Source: Butyrivibrio sp.
GTDB taxonomy: Bacteria > Bacillota > Clostridia > Lachnospirales > Lachnospiraceae
Length of the DNA: 5,060 bases
Reading direction: 5' to 3'
Assembly (NCBI GenBank): GCA_024688095.1
Contig: JAILEJ010000365.1
Coordinates: 1 to 5,060 of the forward strand
Shown here: positions 1 to 5,060 of the stretch, one piece after another
How positions within the stretch are numbered: the stretch's first letter is position 1
Layout of the letters: every line of letters starts with the position of its first letter
Translations under genes and position numbers: made by a program
The notes under the pieces: model-generated
The model's input: only the letters and a program-made list of their open reading frames with translations
Database searches by the model: none
Told to the model about the DNA's origin: nothing

Positions 1-161
1 TTGATCTTACAATGGAACAGAATGGAACTATAGATACATTTAATTATGATGAAAAGTACTGGACAGATTCCTTTGACGCTGTATTTAAAGATAGTCTTAG
101 TACTGGAATGGCTGGTATGGGCAAGAAGCTCTTGAATAACAATAATTTTATTAGTTTTTGA
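1..161 (+). CDS. C-terminal end of an unidentified upstream CIS-cluster protein (5' partial)
   Basis: An open frame enters from the window edge (first complete codon at base 3) and ends at a TGA at 159-161, giving 52 residues of C-terminus. The next gene starts 16 nt later behind its own GAGGTG ribosome binding site, so the two are probably co-transcribed. The fragment is too short to place in a family. It contains an aromatic/acidic patch, YDEKYW, and then a Gly/Met/Lys stretch and an Asn-rich end (NNNNF). The following gene has a similar KYDEYW patch shortly before its own end. This raises the possibility that the two are distant paralogues, perhaps tandem tube or tube-adaptor proteins. That is a guess from a very short match. 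Being part of the injection-system cluster is inferred from position only. Confidence 0.6.
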   Translation, partial: DLTMEQNGTIDTFNYDEKYWTDSFDAVFKDSLSTGMAGMGKKLLNNNNFISF

Positions 162-177
162 TTATTGAGGTGTATTT

Positions 178-1101
178 ATGGAAGTATTGGATTACGGAGA
201 AAAACTGCTTGGGGATACACTTGGTGTAACTGCCAAAGCTATTATAGAAATTACTGATATAAGAAAAAGAGATGTCGAGGAAACAGATATGAAAAAATAT
301 AATTCCAATGCATCTCTTAAAGGCATTTCCGGTTTTACAGATAGTTTTGCAAAATCCTATATTGGTGAAGAATTTAAAGCAAATATAGAGTCACTGACAA
401 ATAAGTTGCAAAAGGATAATACCGGTATGAACAAAGATAATGCTATCGGCAAGTATTTAAGCAGTGCAGTAAAGAAACAGTATGAAGTAATGTTCAATCC
501 AAGTGAAATAAGGATTGGTGGATATGGTGGTGGTAAATTTGCTACAACCATTTTCGGTAAAGACATAAAAGAAGATACTGATGAGCGAAGTTCATCTTAT
601 CTTCAGTCACAGGCTCATATTATATTTTCTGCCAAGCTTTTGTTTGATAAAACAAGTAATCCTGATGCATTTATTTCAGATAAGCTTACATTGAATGCTT
701 CGAGGCTTGGAAAACTTGCGGGAACCGGAATTAAAAAGCTTGCCGGGGCAGATCAGGGTACTTCTGTGCAAAAGGAAGTTGAAGCATTTATGGCTATACT
801 TAGAGATCCTGGTCTTCGTATGATTTCTTTTAACTGGGGAAAAATGTGTTATCAGGGTGTTTTAAATCAGGCAAATGCACAGTATACAATGTTTAATTTA
901 AATGGTCAGCCATGCAGAGCTTCGGTAGACATATCTATTCTTTGTGCTGATGATAATATATATAAACATTCCAGTGAAATATTTGCACAGAAATACGATG
1001 AATATTGGAAAGCTAATGATAAATATAATCTGTTTGGACAGAAGAAATCAAATGGTGGAGAAAGCATAATCTCGAAGGCAATAGGAGACTTGAATGGCTA
1101 A
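178..1101 (+). CDS. CIS_tube (Afp7/Pvc7-like) hub-tube adaptor, without LysM domain
   Basis: This 307-residue protein matches the pattern of the contractile injection system tube domain found in Afp7/Pvc7-type proteins. A YEVMFNPSEI motif at residues 102-111 is followed by a Gly/Lys segment. Near the C-terminal side, residues 209-250 contain RDPGLRMISFNWG, then QYTMFNLNGQP and CRASV; the pattern F-x-W-G, Y-T-x-F, N-G-x-P-x-R-A is characteristic. In known systems such proteins adapt the inner tube to the hub of the baseplate. Three things are unlike the usual Afp7: about 100 residues precede the FNPSE motif, where the family normally starts almost directly with it; an extra Lys/Gly/Ala-rich stretch lies at about 166-197; and the roughly 55 residues after the domain show no LysM motif. 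The ATG at 178 follows GAGGTG at 167-172. The gene overlaps the hub gene by 8 nt, which suggests translational coupling. The family call is from recalled motifs, not a search. Confidence 0.82.
   Translation: MEVLDYGEKLLGDTLGVTAKAIIEITDIRKRDVEETDMKKYNSNASLKGISGFTDSFAKSYIGEEFKANIESLTNKLQKDNTGMNKDNAIGKYLSSAVKKQYEVMFNPSEIRIGGYGGGKFATTIFGKDIKEDTDERSSSYLQSQAHIIFSAKLLFDKTSNPDAFISDKLTLNASRLGKLAGTGIKKLAGADQGTSVQKEVEAFMAILRDPGLRMISFNWGKMCYQGVLNQANAQYTMFNLNGQPCRASVDISILCADDNIYKHSSEIFAQKYDEYWKANDKYNLFGQKKSNGGESIISKAIGDLNG
1083..1088 (+). promoter_or_regulatory. Ribosome binding site of the hub gene, inside the upstream coding region
   Basis: AGGAGA lies 5 nt before the ATG at 1094 and is embedded in the last codons of the CIS_tube gene, whose TAA is at 1099-1101. 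The 8-nt overlap with an embedded Shine-Dalgarno suggests that the adaptor and the hub are translated in a coupled manner. Confidence 0.75.
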
Positions 1102-2602
1102 GTATATTTACGAAAATATCAAAAAAGATTATGAGGGTTTTTATAATCCAATCGTATATGTATATGTGAGTGAAAAAGATATAGTTCATGATAAAAACAG
1201 CAATTACAGTATAAGTGAACTCTCAGTTGATCTGTCATGTGAGTATAAAGCCAATATAGCGACTTTTACAATATCCGGAGCTTTGGATGAAGAAAACAAG
1301 TATTTTGATGTTGATGCAGCCAAGAATTATATAATGATTGGTTCAAGTGTCAGAATCCTAATGGGATATGGCATTAAAGTAACAGAGGTATTCAGAGGTT
1401 ATATAGCAAGAGTTGCTTTTACATATGAAAGTAATCCGTCAGTAACATCTGGTATAAATATTACTGCTATGGACGTAAAGGGAATAATGATGTCAAATAA
1501 TTATTCCAAAAGAATGACATCAAGTTATTATTCCGATGCAGTTAGTGAAATATTTAATCAGACAGTGTATCAGAATCTTGTTAATAGTGGAATTGTTAGT
1601 CAATATCTTGTAAGTGCAACTCCTGACAAACCGGGAGCTGCTGCTGGAGGTTCGGCTGGAGACCTTGGTGGATTATCAGATGCAGGAGGTCTTGGTGGTG
1701 CTACAGATATGACAGGAGGCCTTGGCGGAGCTGCAGATATGACAGGAGGTCTTGGAGGTCTTGCAGGTGGAGCAGGAGGTTTTGGAGCAGGTGGTGTTGA
1801 ATCTGACACACCAGCCAAGAGAATAGAAATGACTTCTGAAAGCGATTATGATTTTATTGTAAAAGCAGCAAAAAAATTTGGATATGAATTTTTCTCTCTT
1901 GGTAGTTATGTATATTTTAGGAAAGCTAAAGAAAATGCTGAAGTTTTACTTCAGATTGATCAGACCTGTAATATTTTTTCTTATAATATCGAATATGATA
2001 TAACCGGTCTTGTCGGATCTGTTGAAGTAAGAGGTGTTGATGTTGATAAGGGAAGCGTAGTTAAATCTAAAGTAAAAAATACAAATAAGCTTTCTCTTGG
2101 TAGTAAAGCAAAATCACTTATATCAAGCCAGACAAAGGTGTATATTGACAGCTCTACGGATACAAAAGAAGCTGCTGATATCAGGGCTAATTCTATAATG
2201 GAAGATATGTCCTACAGGCTTGGCAGTCTTGAAATGCTAATTATTGGTATTCCTGAATTATTGCCTGGAAGTTACGTTGAAATATCAGGTATAGGAAGTG
2301 CTATTTCCAATAAATTCTATATTACAGAAGTTGAACATTTCTTTGACTTAGATGGTAATTTTAAGACAAAGTTATATGGTAAGGCTGCAAGTCTTCCACA
2401 GGATGGAGCATCAGGAATTGGCCTTGGCGGAGATCTGGGACTTGATTCTGATCTTATGTCAGGACTTGACAGCGTGACATCAGGGCTTGACGAACTGTCT
2501 TCAGGTTTGGATGAACTTTCAGAGGGAGCCGATGAACTTTCGTCTGGATATGATGCTTTAAATTCAGGTATGGATATTCTTTCCGGTGGATTAAATTTTT
2601 AA
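1094..2602 (+). CDS. gpD/gp27-like baseplate hub protein with two repeat insertions
   Basis: This 502-residue protein has the layout of phage late control D / gp27-like hub proteins, the N-terminal part of VgrG and Afp8. The first half (about 18-178) is strand-rich and includes MGYG (90-93), FRGYI (100-104) and AMD (125-127), matching the family pattern of a lattice-like 'GYG ... F-x-G-x-I ... D' motif set. The second half starts with TPAKRIEMTSESDYDFIVKA and KKFGYEFF (239-267), the typical 'single residue of D, then a G-Y-E-F segment' of gpD, and ends near residue 435. Between the halves lies a glycine-rich linker (about 180-234), and the end (456-502) is a heptad-repeat tail; neither belongs to the usual family. 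The hub is normally a trimer linking tube to spike. Afp8 and VgrG carry the spike on the same chain, whereas here it is the next gene, as in T4 (gp27/gp5) and Mu-like phages. The start at 1094 is fixed by AGGAGA at 1083-1088. Confidence 0.85.
   Translation: MAKYIYENIKKDYEGFYNPIVYVYVSEKDIVHDKNSNYSISELSVDLSCEYKANIATFTISGALDEENKYFDVDAAKNYIMIGSSVRILMGYGIKVTEVFRGYIARVAFTYESNPSVTSGINITAMDVKGIMMSNNYSKRMTSSYYSDAVSEIFNQTVYQNLVNSGIVSQYLVSATPDKPGAAAGGSAGDLGGLSDAGGLGGATDMTGGLGGAADMTGGLGGLAGGAGGFGAGGVESDTPAKRIEMTSESDYDFIVKAAKKFGYEFFSLGSYVYFRKAKENAEVLLQIDQTCNIFSYNIEYDITGLVGSVEVRGVDVDKGSVVKSKVKNTNKLSLGSKAKSLISSQTKVYIDSSTDTKEAADIRANSIMEDMSYRLGSLEMLIIGIPELLPGSYVEISGIGSAISNKFYITEVEHFFDLDGNFKTKLYGKAASLPQDGASGIGLGGDLGLDSDLMSGLDSVTSGLDELSSGLDELSEGADELSSGYDALNSGMDILSGGLNF
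1685..1774 (+). repeat. 30-bp in-frame tandem repeat (three units) in the hub gene
   Basis: Three consecutive 30-bp units (1685-1714, 1715-1744, 1745-1774) encode GGLGGATDMT, GGLGGAADMT and GGLGGLAGGA, residues 198-227 of the hub. Units one and two differ at 4 of 30 bases; the third keeps only its first half. The surrounding region 1631-1795 (residues 180-234) is also dominated by Gly and Ala and is visibly richer in G/C than its neighbourhood. The close match of units one and two suggests fairly recent slippage-type expansion, so the unit number may vary between strains. The repeat probably forms a flexible linker or loop between the two hub halves. Confidence 0.85.
2459..2584 (+). repeat. 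Six 21-bp (7-residue) repeats encoding the C-terminal tail of the hub
   Basis: Residues 456-497 of the hub are six uninterrupted heptads: SGLDSVT, SGLDELS, SGLDELS, EGADELS, SGYDALN and SGMDILS, followed by a final GGLNF. Gly at position 2 and Asp at position 4 are invariant, and position 6 is hydrophobic in all (V, L, L, L, L, L). At DNA level the units are well diverged: for example, the two identical SGLDELS heptads use different codons at several places. The protein pattern has therefore been kept by selection rather than by recent duplication. Regular hydrophobic spacing suggests a helical or coiled-coil rod. Similar G-x-x-x-L heptads occur in YhgE/Pip-type and some RND-family proteins, but no homology is claimed. 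Confidence 0.88.
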
Positions 2603-2651
2603 ATCAATAACAGTCCTTAGGGGATTTTTGGTTGAATAGGAGAAATTACAA

Positions 2652-3464
2652 ATGCCGTTTTTTGACATATTAGATGAAGTATCACAAAGACAAATACAAA
2701 AAACTGATATGGGTGAAAACCGAATGTTTGGGGTGGTTATTGGTCAGGTTACCAAAAACTACGATATGAGTAATCCGGGACTTATCAGAATCTCTATAAC
2801 TGCAAGAGATTATGAGGAAGAAAAACAGGTATGGGCCAGGGTTGCATATCCTTATTCAGGACAGGACTGGGGACAGTACTTTTTGCCAGAGGTAGGAGAT
2901 CAGGTTCTTGTTGTTTTTGAAAATGGTGATATTAACAGACCTTATGTTATAGGAAGTGTACCAAAGAGTACATTTAATTTTACCAAGAAGCTGGCAGATG
3001 AAAATAATACTCATAAAGAAATAAAGACAAAAAATGGAAATACTATTTCCTTTGAGGATAATGCAGAGGGGCAGGGAGCAAATGATAAAATCACGATAAA
3101 GACCTCTACAGAAGCTCATAAAATCGAACTTAATAATGAAAAGAAACAAATCAAGATATCAGATAAAGATGGTGAGAACCAAATTGTAATGAAGACTGAA
3201 AGTGGTCAGATGGAAATTACTGCAAAAACCAAACTTACAATTAAGGTGGGGGATAATCTTGAACTTATAATGAATGGTAATAATGGAACACTTCAGATAA
3301 AGAGTACAAAGATAACAATGGAAGCTAGTAATTCAGCTTCTATAAAATCTAATAATACAGCTAAGATTGAGGGTGGTAATGTTACTCTTACCGGAAATTC
3401 AATGTTAAAACTTGAAAGCAGTGGACCAGTAAATGTATCGGGTACACCTATAAAGCTTGGTTGA
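2652..3464 (+). CDS. gp5/Afp8-C-terminal-like spike protein (OB-fold plus beta-rich needle)
   Basis: This 270-residue protein forms the membrane-piercing spike below the hub. An N-terminal OB-fold of the Phage_base_V/gp5-N type spans about residues 25-105, with the typical order GQV (31-33), IRISI (45-49), WARVAYPYSG (61-70), FLPEVGDQVLVVFENGD (77-93) and RPYVIGS (96-102). From about 121 onward the chain is a run of short polar beta strands (HKEIKTKNGNTISF, then alternating KI/QI/TI pairs). Its last 40 residues repeat with a spacing of about eight, as in the gp5 beta-helix, and it ends in SGPVNVSGTPIKLG, a typical spike tail. No lysozyme domain is present, unlike T4 gp5. The ATG at 2652 lies 8 nt after AGGAGA (2638-2643). 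The gene follows the hub by 49 nt and precedes gp25 by 18 nt. No effector domain is visible at the C-terminus. Confidence 0.88.
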   Translation: MPFFDILDEVSQRQIQKTDMGENRMFGVVIGQVTKNYDMSNPGLIRISITARDYEEEKQVWARVAYPYSGQDWGQYFLPEVGDQVLVVFENGDINRPYVIGSVPKSTFNFTKKLADENNTHKEIKTKNGNTISFEDNAEGQGANDKITIKTSTEAHKIELNNEKKQIKISDKDGENQIVMKTESGQMEITAKTKLTIKVGDNLELIMNGNNGTLQIKSTKITMEASNSASIKSNNTAKIEGGNVTLTGNSMLKLESSGPVNVSGTPIKLG

Positions 3465-3482
3465 TAGATTGGAGATAATATT

Positions 3483-3938
3483 ATGACAGATGAGAACAGT
3501 TTCCTTGGAACAGGAGCTAAATTTCCTTTTGAAATAGACAAAGCAACCGGAAGAATAAAGACTGTTTCTGGAAATCAGAGTGTTAAAGAGTCTATATATA
3601 TAATTCTTATGACAGGACTTACGGAAAGACTTACAAGACCAGATTTTGGTACGAATATAATGGGCTATGCATTTATGAGTACCGGACCTACAACTATGTC
3701 TATGATGCAGAGAGATTTGTGTCAGGCTATTCTTGCGCAGGAACCACGTATATCTGATGTTGATATTGATATGCAGTTATCTAATAGTAATGAATATATG
3801 CTTATAAATATTGACTATGTTGTTGCAGCAACAAATTCAAGGGATAATTTTGTATTTCCATTCTATCTGAATATTGATGAAGATGTTGAAGAAGAAGAAA
3901 ATGAATATTATGAGCCTGAGATTGAAGAGGAAATATAG
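3483..3938 (+). CDS. gp25-like baseplate wedge protein (Afp9/GPW_gp25 family) with acidic tail
   Basis: This 151-residue protein matches the GPW_gp25 family, which links the baseplate wedge to the sheath and starts sheath polymerisation in phages, T6SS (TssE) and extracellular CIS. Visible hallmarks are FLGTGAKFPF near the N-terminus, 'ILMTGLTERLTRPDFGTNI' (residues 41-59, with the E48-R49 pair and the conserved R-x-D-F-G) and the QEPRI motif (86-90, the E-x-R signature). The domain ends at about residue 130, near the normal family length. A further 20 residues (132-151) hold 13 Asp/Glu and no Lys/Arg, an addition not usual for the family. The start at 3483 follows GGAGA (3471-3475) by 7 nt and lies 18 nt after the spike stop. 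In Afp-type clusters the next gene would be a PAAR tip protein; here it is the gp6-like protein. Confidence 0.92.
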   Translation: MTDENSFLGTGAKFPFEIDKATGRIKTVSGNQSVKESIYIILMTGLTERLTRPDFGTNIMGYAFMSTGPTTMSMMQRDLCQAILAQEPRISDVDIDMQLSNSNEYMLINIDYVVAATNSRDNFVFPFYLNIDEDVEEEENEYYEPEIEEEI

Positions 3939-4008
3939 CCCTGATTTGAAAGTATTTCGTATAAATAGATAGAAAAACCAAAAAGTATATGAAGCTTGAG
4001 GAATGAAA
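3939..4008 (+). other. AT-rich intergenic gap before the gp6-like gene
   Basis: This 70-nt gap is the longest non-coding stretch in the window. Apart from the GAGG ribosome binding site at 3998-4001, no convincing hairpin, -10/-35 pair or small reading frame was found, so the downstream gene is probably read from the same transcript. Confidence 0.5.
3998..4001 (+). promoter_or_regulatory. Ribosome binding site that decides the start of the gp6-like gene
   Basis: Two in-frame ATGs lie at 4003 and 4009, and an in-frame TGA at 3997-3999 rules out anything further upstream. GAGG at 3998-4001 nearly touches the first ATG but lies 7 nt before the second. The second is therefore preferred; the choice changes the protein by two residues only. 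Confidence 0.65.
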
Positions 4009-5060
4009 ATGAGAAATGTTGATAATAGAAGAGTGCAGGATATTGAAAATAGAATAGAAGAACTTTCTCATAGTTATACGCCTGAGTGGCACTATGATGC
4101 AGAAAATCCTGATATAGGTGCTACTATTGCAAAACTTTTTGCATATCAGATGCAGGATAATATAGATACTTTAAATGGGATTATGGAAAGATATCAGGCA
4201 GAATTTGTTAATATGCTGGATCTTACACTGAATCCTGCTATGGCATCTAAGAGTCTGGTTGTATTTAACATGATTGATAATGTTTCTTCAGGAACTGAAA
4301 TTCCAAAGGGCACAAAGCTTGTGGCTTCAGCAAATGAAGAAAATGCAAATGATGTTATTTTTGAAACAGATAGAAATTTATATGTTACTTCCTCGAAGCT
4401 TACTAACGTCTTTATGGTGGATTATGAATACGGAACGGTTACACCTCTTCTTGGAAAGATGAGTCCTAAGGAAATATACGAGGATGAATACAAGAAGAAA
4501 AATGAAGATGAGATAGATGAGGAGACACTCGCTCAGCAAAAAGAGCAGGAGGCCCAACTTAAGCCTTTCATTTTATTTAATGAAAAAGAAAACTCAATAT
4601 GCCGAAGTGTTCTCATTATGTATCATGAGAATTTGTTTGATGTTTCTGACGATCCGATATTTATCAGATTCTCAGAAGGCGATAAACTGATAGAACTAAT
4701 TGACAAAAAAGTTCTTTCTTTTAAATATGTTTCCAAAAATGGAGCAGAAGAGTTTGATAGTATAACCAAGCTTGAGGATGGTATTACATATGTACTTATA
4801 AAAACAGGTGATTGTAGAAAATTCGAGGTAGGAGAAAAAGCGTATTCAATTATTTACCTTGAAGCTAAAAATTCACTTGTAAATGACATAAAGATTGGTG
4901 GAATTGGAATATCCTCTAAAGGAGGTGAACTTCCTCCAGAGTTTGTTACAGATGGAAATCTTGAATATGACAGACATTCTTTTGACCCCTTTACTGATGT
5001 GCTTTCTGTATATAATGAGTGCTATATTGGACATGACAGATATTTTAGTAAGGCCGGTTC
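4009..5060 (+). CDS. Afp11/T4 gp6-like baseplate wedge protein (baseplate J-type), 3' partial
   Basis: An open frame of 350 complete codons runs to the window end without a stop. The N-terminus has the pattern of Afp11/Pvc11-type wedge proteins: YTPEW (residues 23-27), NPDIGATIAKLFA (33-45), then a long helix, a PKGT turn (99-102) and VIFET (116-120) followed by LYVT. Near the window end a second family pattern, FDPF ... CYIGHDRYFSKAG (325-350), is also typical. Such proteins form the dimeric baseplate wedge core that, with gp25 and a gp7/Afp12-type partner, encircles the hub; full-length members are much longer, so most of the gene lies beyond the window. Residues 151-184 form a highly charged, probably helical segment rich in Lys and Glu that looks like a lineage-specific insertion. 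The gene follows gp25 by 70 nt, an AT-rich gap with no visible terminator. Family identity is from recalled motifs. Confidence 0.87.
   Translation, partial: MRNVDNRRVQDIENRIEELSHSYTPEWHYDAENPDIGATIAKLFAYQMQDNIDTLNGIMERYQAEFVNMLDLTLNPAMASKSLVVFNMIDNVSSGTEIPKGTKLVASANEENANDVIFETDRNLYVTSSKLTNVFMVDYEYGTVTPLLGKMSPKEIYEDEYKKKNEDEIDEETLAQQKEQEAQLKPFILFNEKENSICRSVLIMYHENLFDVSDDPIFIRFSEGDKLIELIDKKVLSFKYVSKNGAEEFDSITKLEDGITYVLIKTGDCRKFEVGEKAYSIIYLEAKNSLVNDIKIGGIGISSKGGELPPEFVTDGNLEYDRHSFDPFTDVLSVYNECYIGHDRYFSKAG

Noticed and set aside
1600..1818. 72-codon proline-rich open frame on the - strand
   Set aside because: It is the antisense of the glycine-rich repeat in the hub gene (Gly codons read as Pro), with no ribosome binding site of note and full overlap with a well-supported gene.
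2612..2629. Hairpin AGTCC / GGATT with a 5-nt loop followed by a T run, between the hub and spike genes
   Set aside because: The stem is only 5 bp with one G-T wobble, and the T run is short. It is too weak to call a terminator, and the genes on either side form one functional unit.
2856..3149. 97-codon - strand open frame with hydrophobic residues
   Set aside because: It is the antisense of the spike gene across its OB-fold and needle; AT-rich coding DNA gives such hydrophobic shadows.
3100..3464. Spike C-terminus as a fused toxin or effector domain
   Set aside because: The region is a continuous run of short polar beta strands with about eight-residue spacing up to the last residue, as expected for the needle itself; no catalytic motif was visible.
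3802..4092. 96-codon - strand open frame covering the gp25 end and the gap
   Set aside because: It overlaps the acidic tail of gp25 and the start of the gp6-like gene, both supported by motifs or ribosome binding sites; no sign that it is a real gene.
4274..4462. 62-codon + strand open frame
   Set aside because: It lies in another frame wholly inside the gp6-like gene, whose frame is supported by family motifs on both sides.

Overview
The window is AT-rich and every supported gene is on the + strand. The genes are tightly packed: 8 nt of overlap, then gaps of 16, 49, 18 and about 70 nt, and each of the five visible starts has a strong AGGAG/GAGG-type ribosome binding site. This layout, with heavy use of ATA, AGA and A/T-ending codons, suggests a low-GC Gram-positive bacterium, plausibly a Clostridia/Lachnospiraceae-like member. 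That taxonomic guess is inference. No tRNA, rRNA, CRISPR array, transposase or integrase was seen.

The content is the baseplate, hub and spike section of a contractile injection system (CIS). In order: the 3' end of an unidentified upstream gene (1-161); a CIS_tube/Afp7-like hub-tube adaptor (178-1101); a gpD/gp27-like hub protein (1094-2602); a gp5-like spike with an OB-fold and a beta-rich needle (2652-3464); a gp25-like baseplate wedge protein (3483-3938); and the first 350 residues of an Afp11/T4 gp6-like baseplate wedge protein, cut by the window end (4009-5060). The order hub, spike, gp25, gp6/J is shared with contractile phages, R-type tailocins and extracellular CIS. The CIS_tube protein and the Afp11-type wedge protein favour an extracellular CIS or a related tailocin over an ordinary prophage.

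In the inferred assembly, the CIS_tube protein joins the inner tube to the hub, the gpD-like trimer forms the hub, and the OB-fold/needle protein forms the spike beneath it. gp25 and the gp6-like protein build the wedge that surrounds the hub and starts sheath polymerisation.

The machine class is known, but several parts are unusual. Afp8/VgrG-type hub-spike is split into two genes. The hub carries a glycine-rich 10-residue tandem repeat between its two halves and a C-terminal tail of six exact heptads. The CIS_tube protein has an N-terminal extension of about 100 residues and no LysM domain. gp25 ends in a strongly acidic tail. The gp6-like protein has a highly charged insertion. No PAAR tip gene lies at the expected place between gp25 and the gp6-like gene. 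The two repeat regions of the hub are the best candidates for something undescribed.
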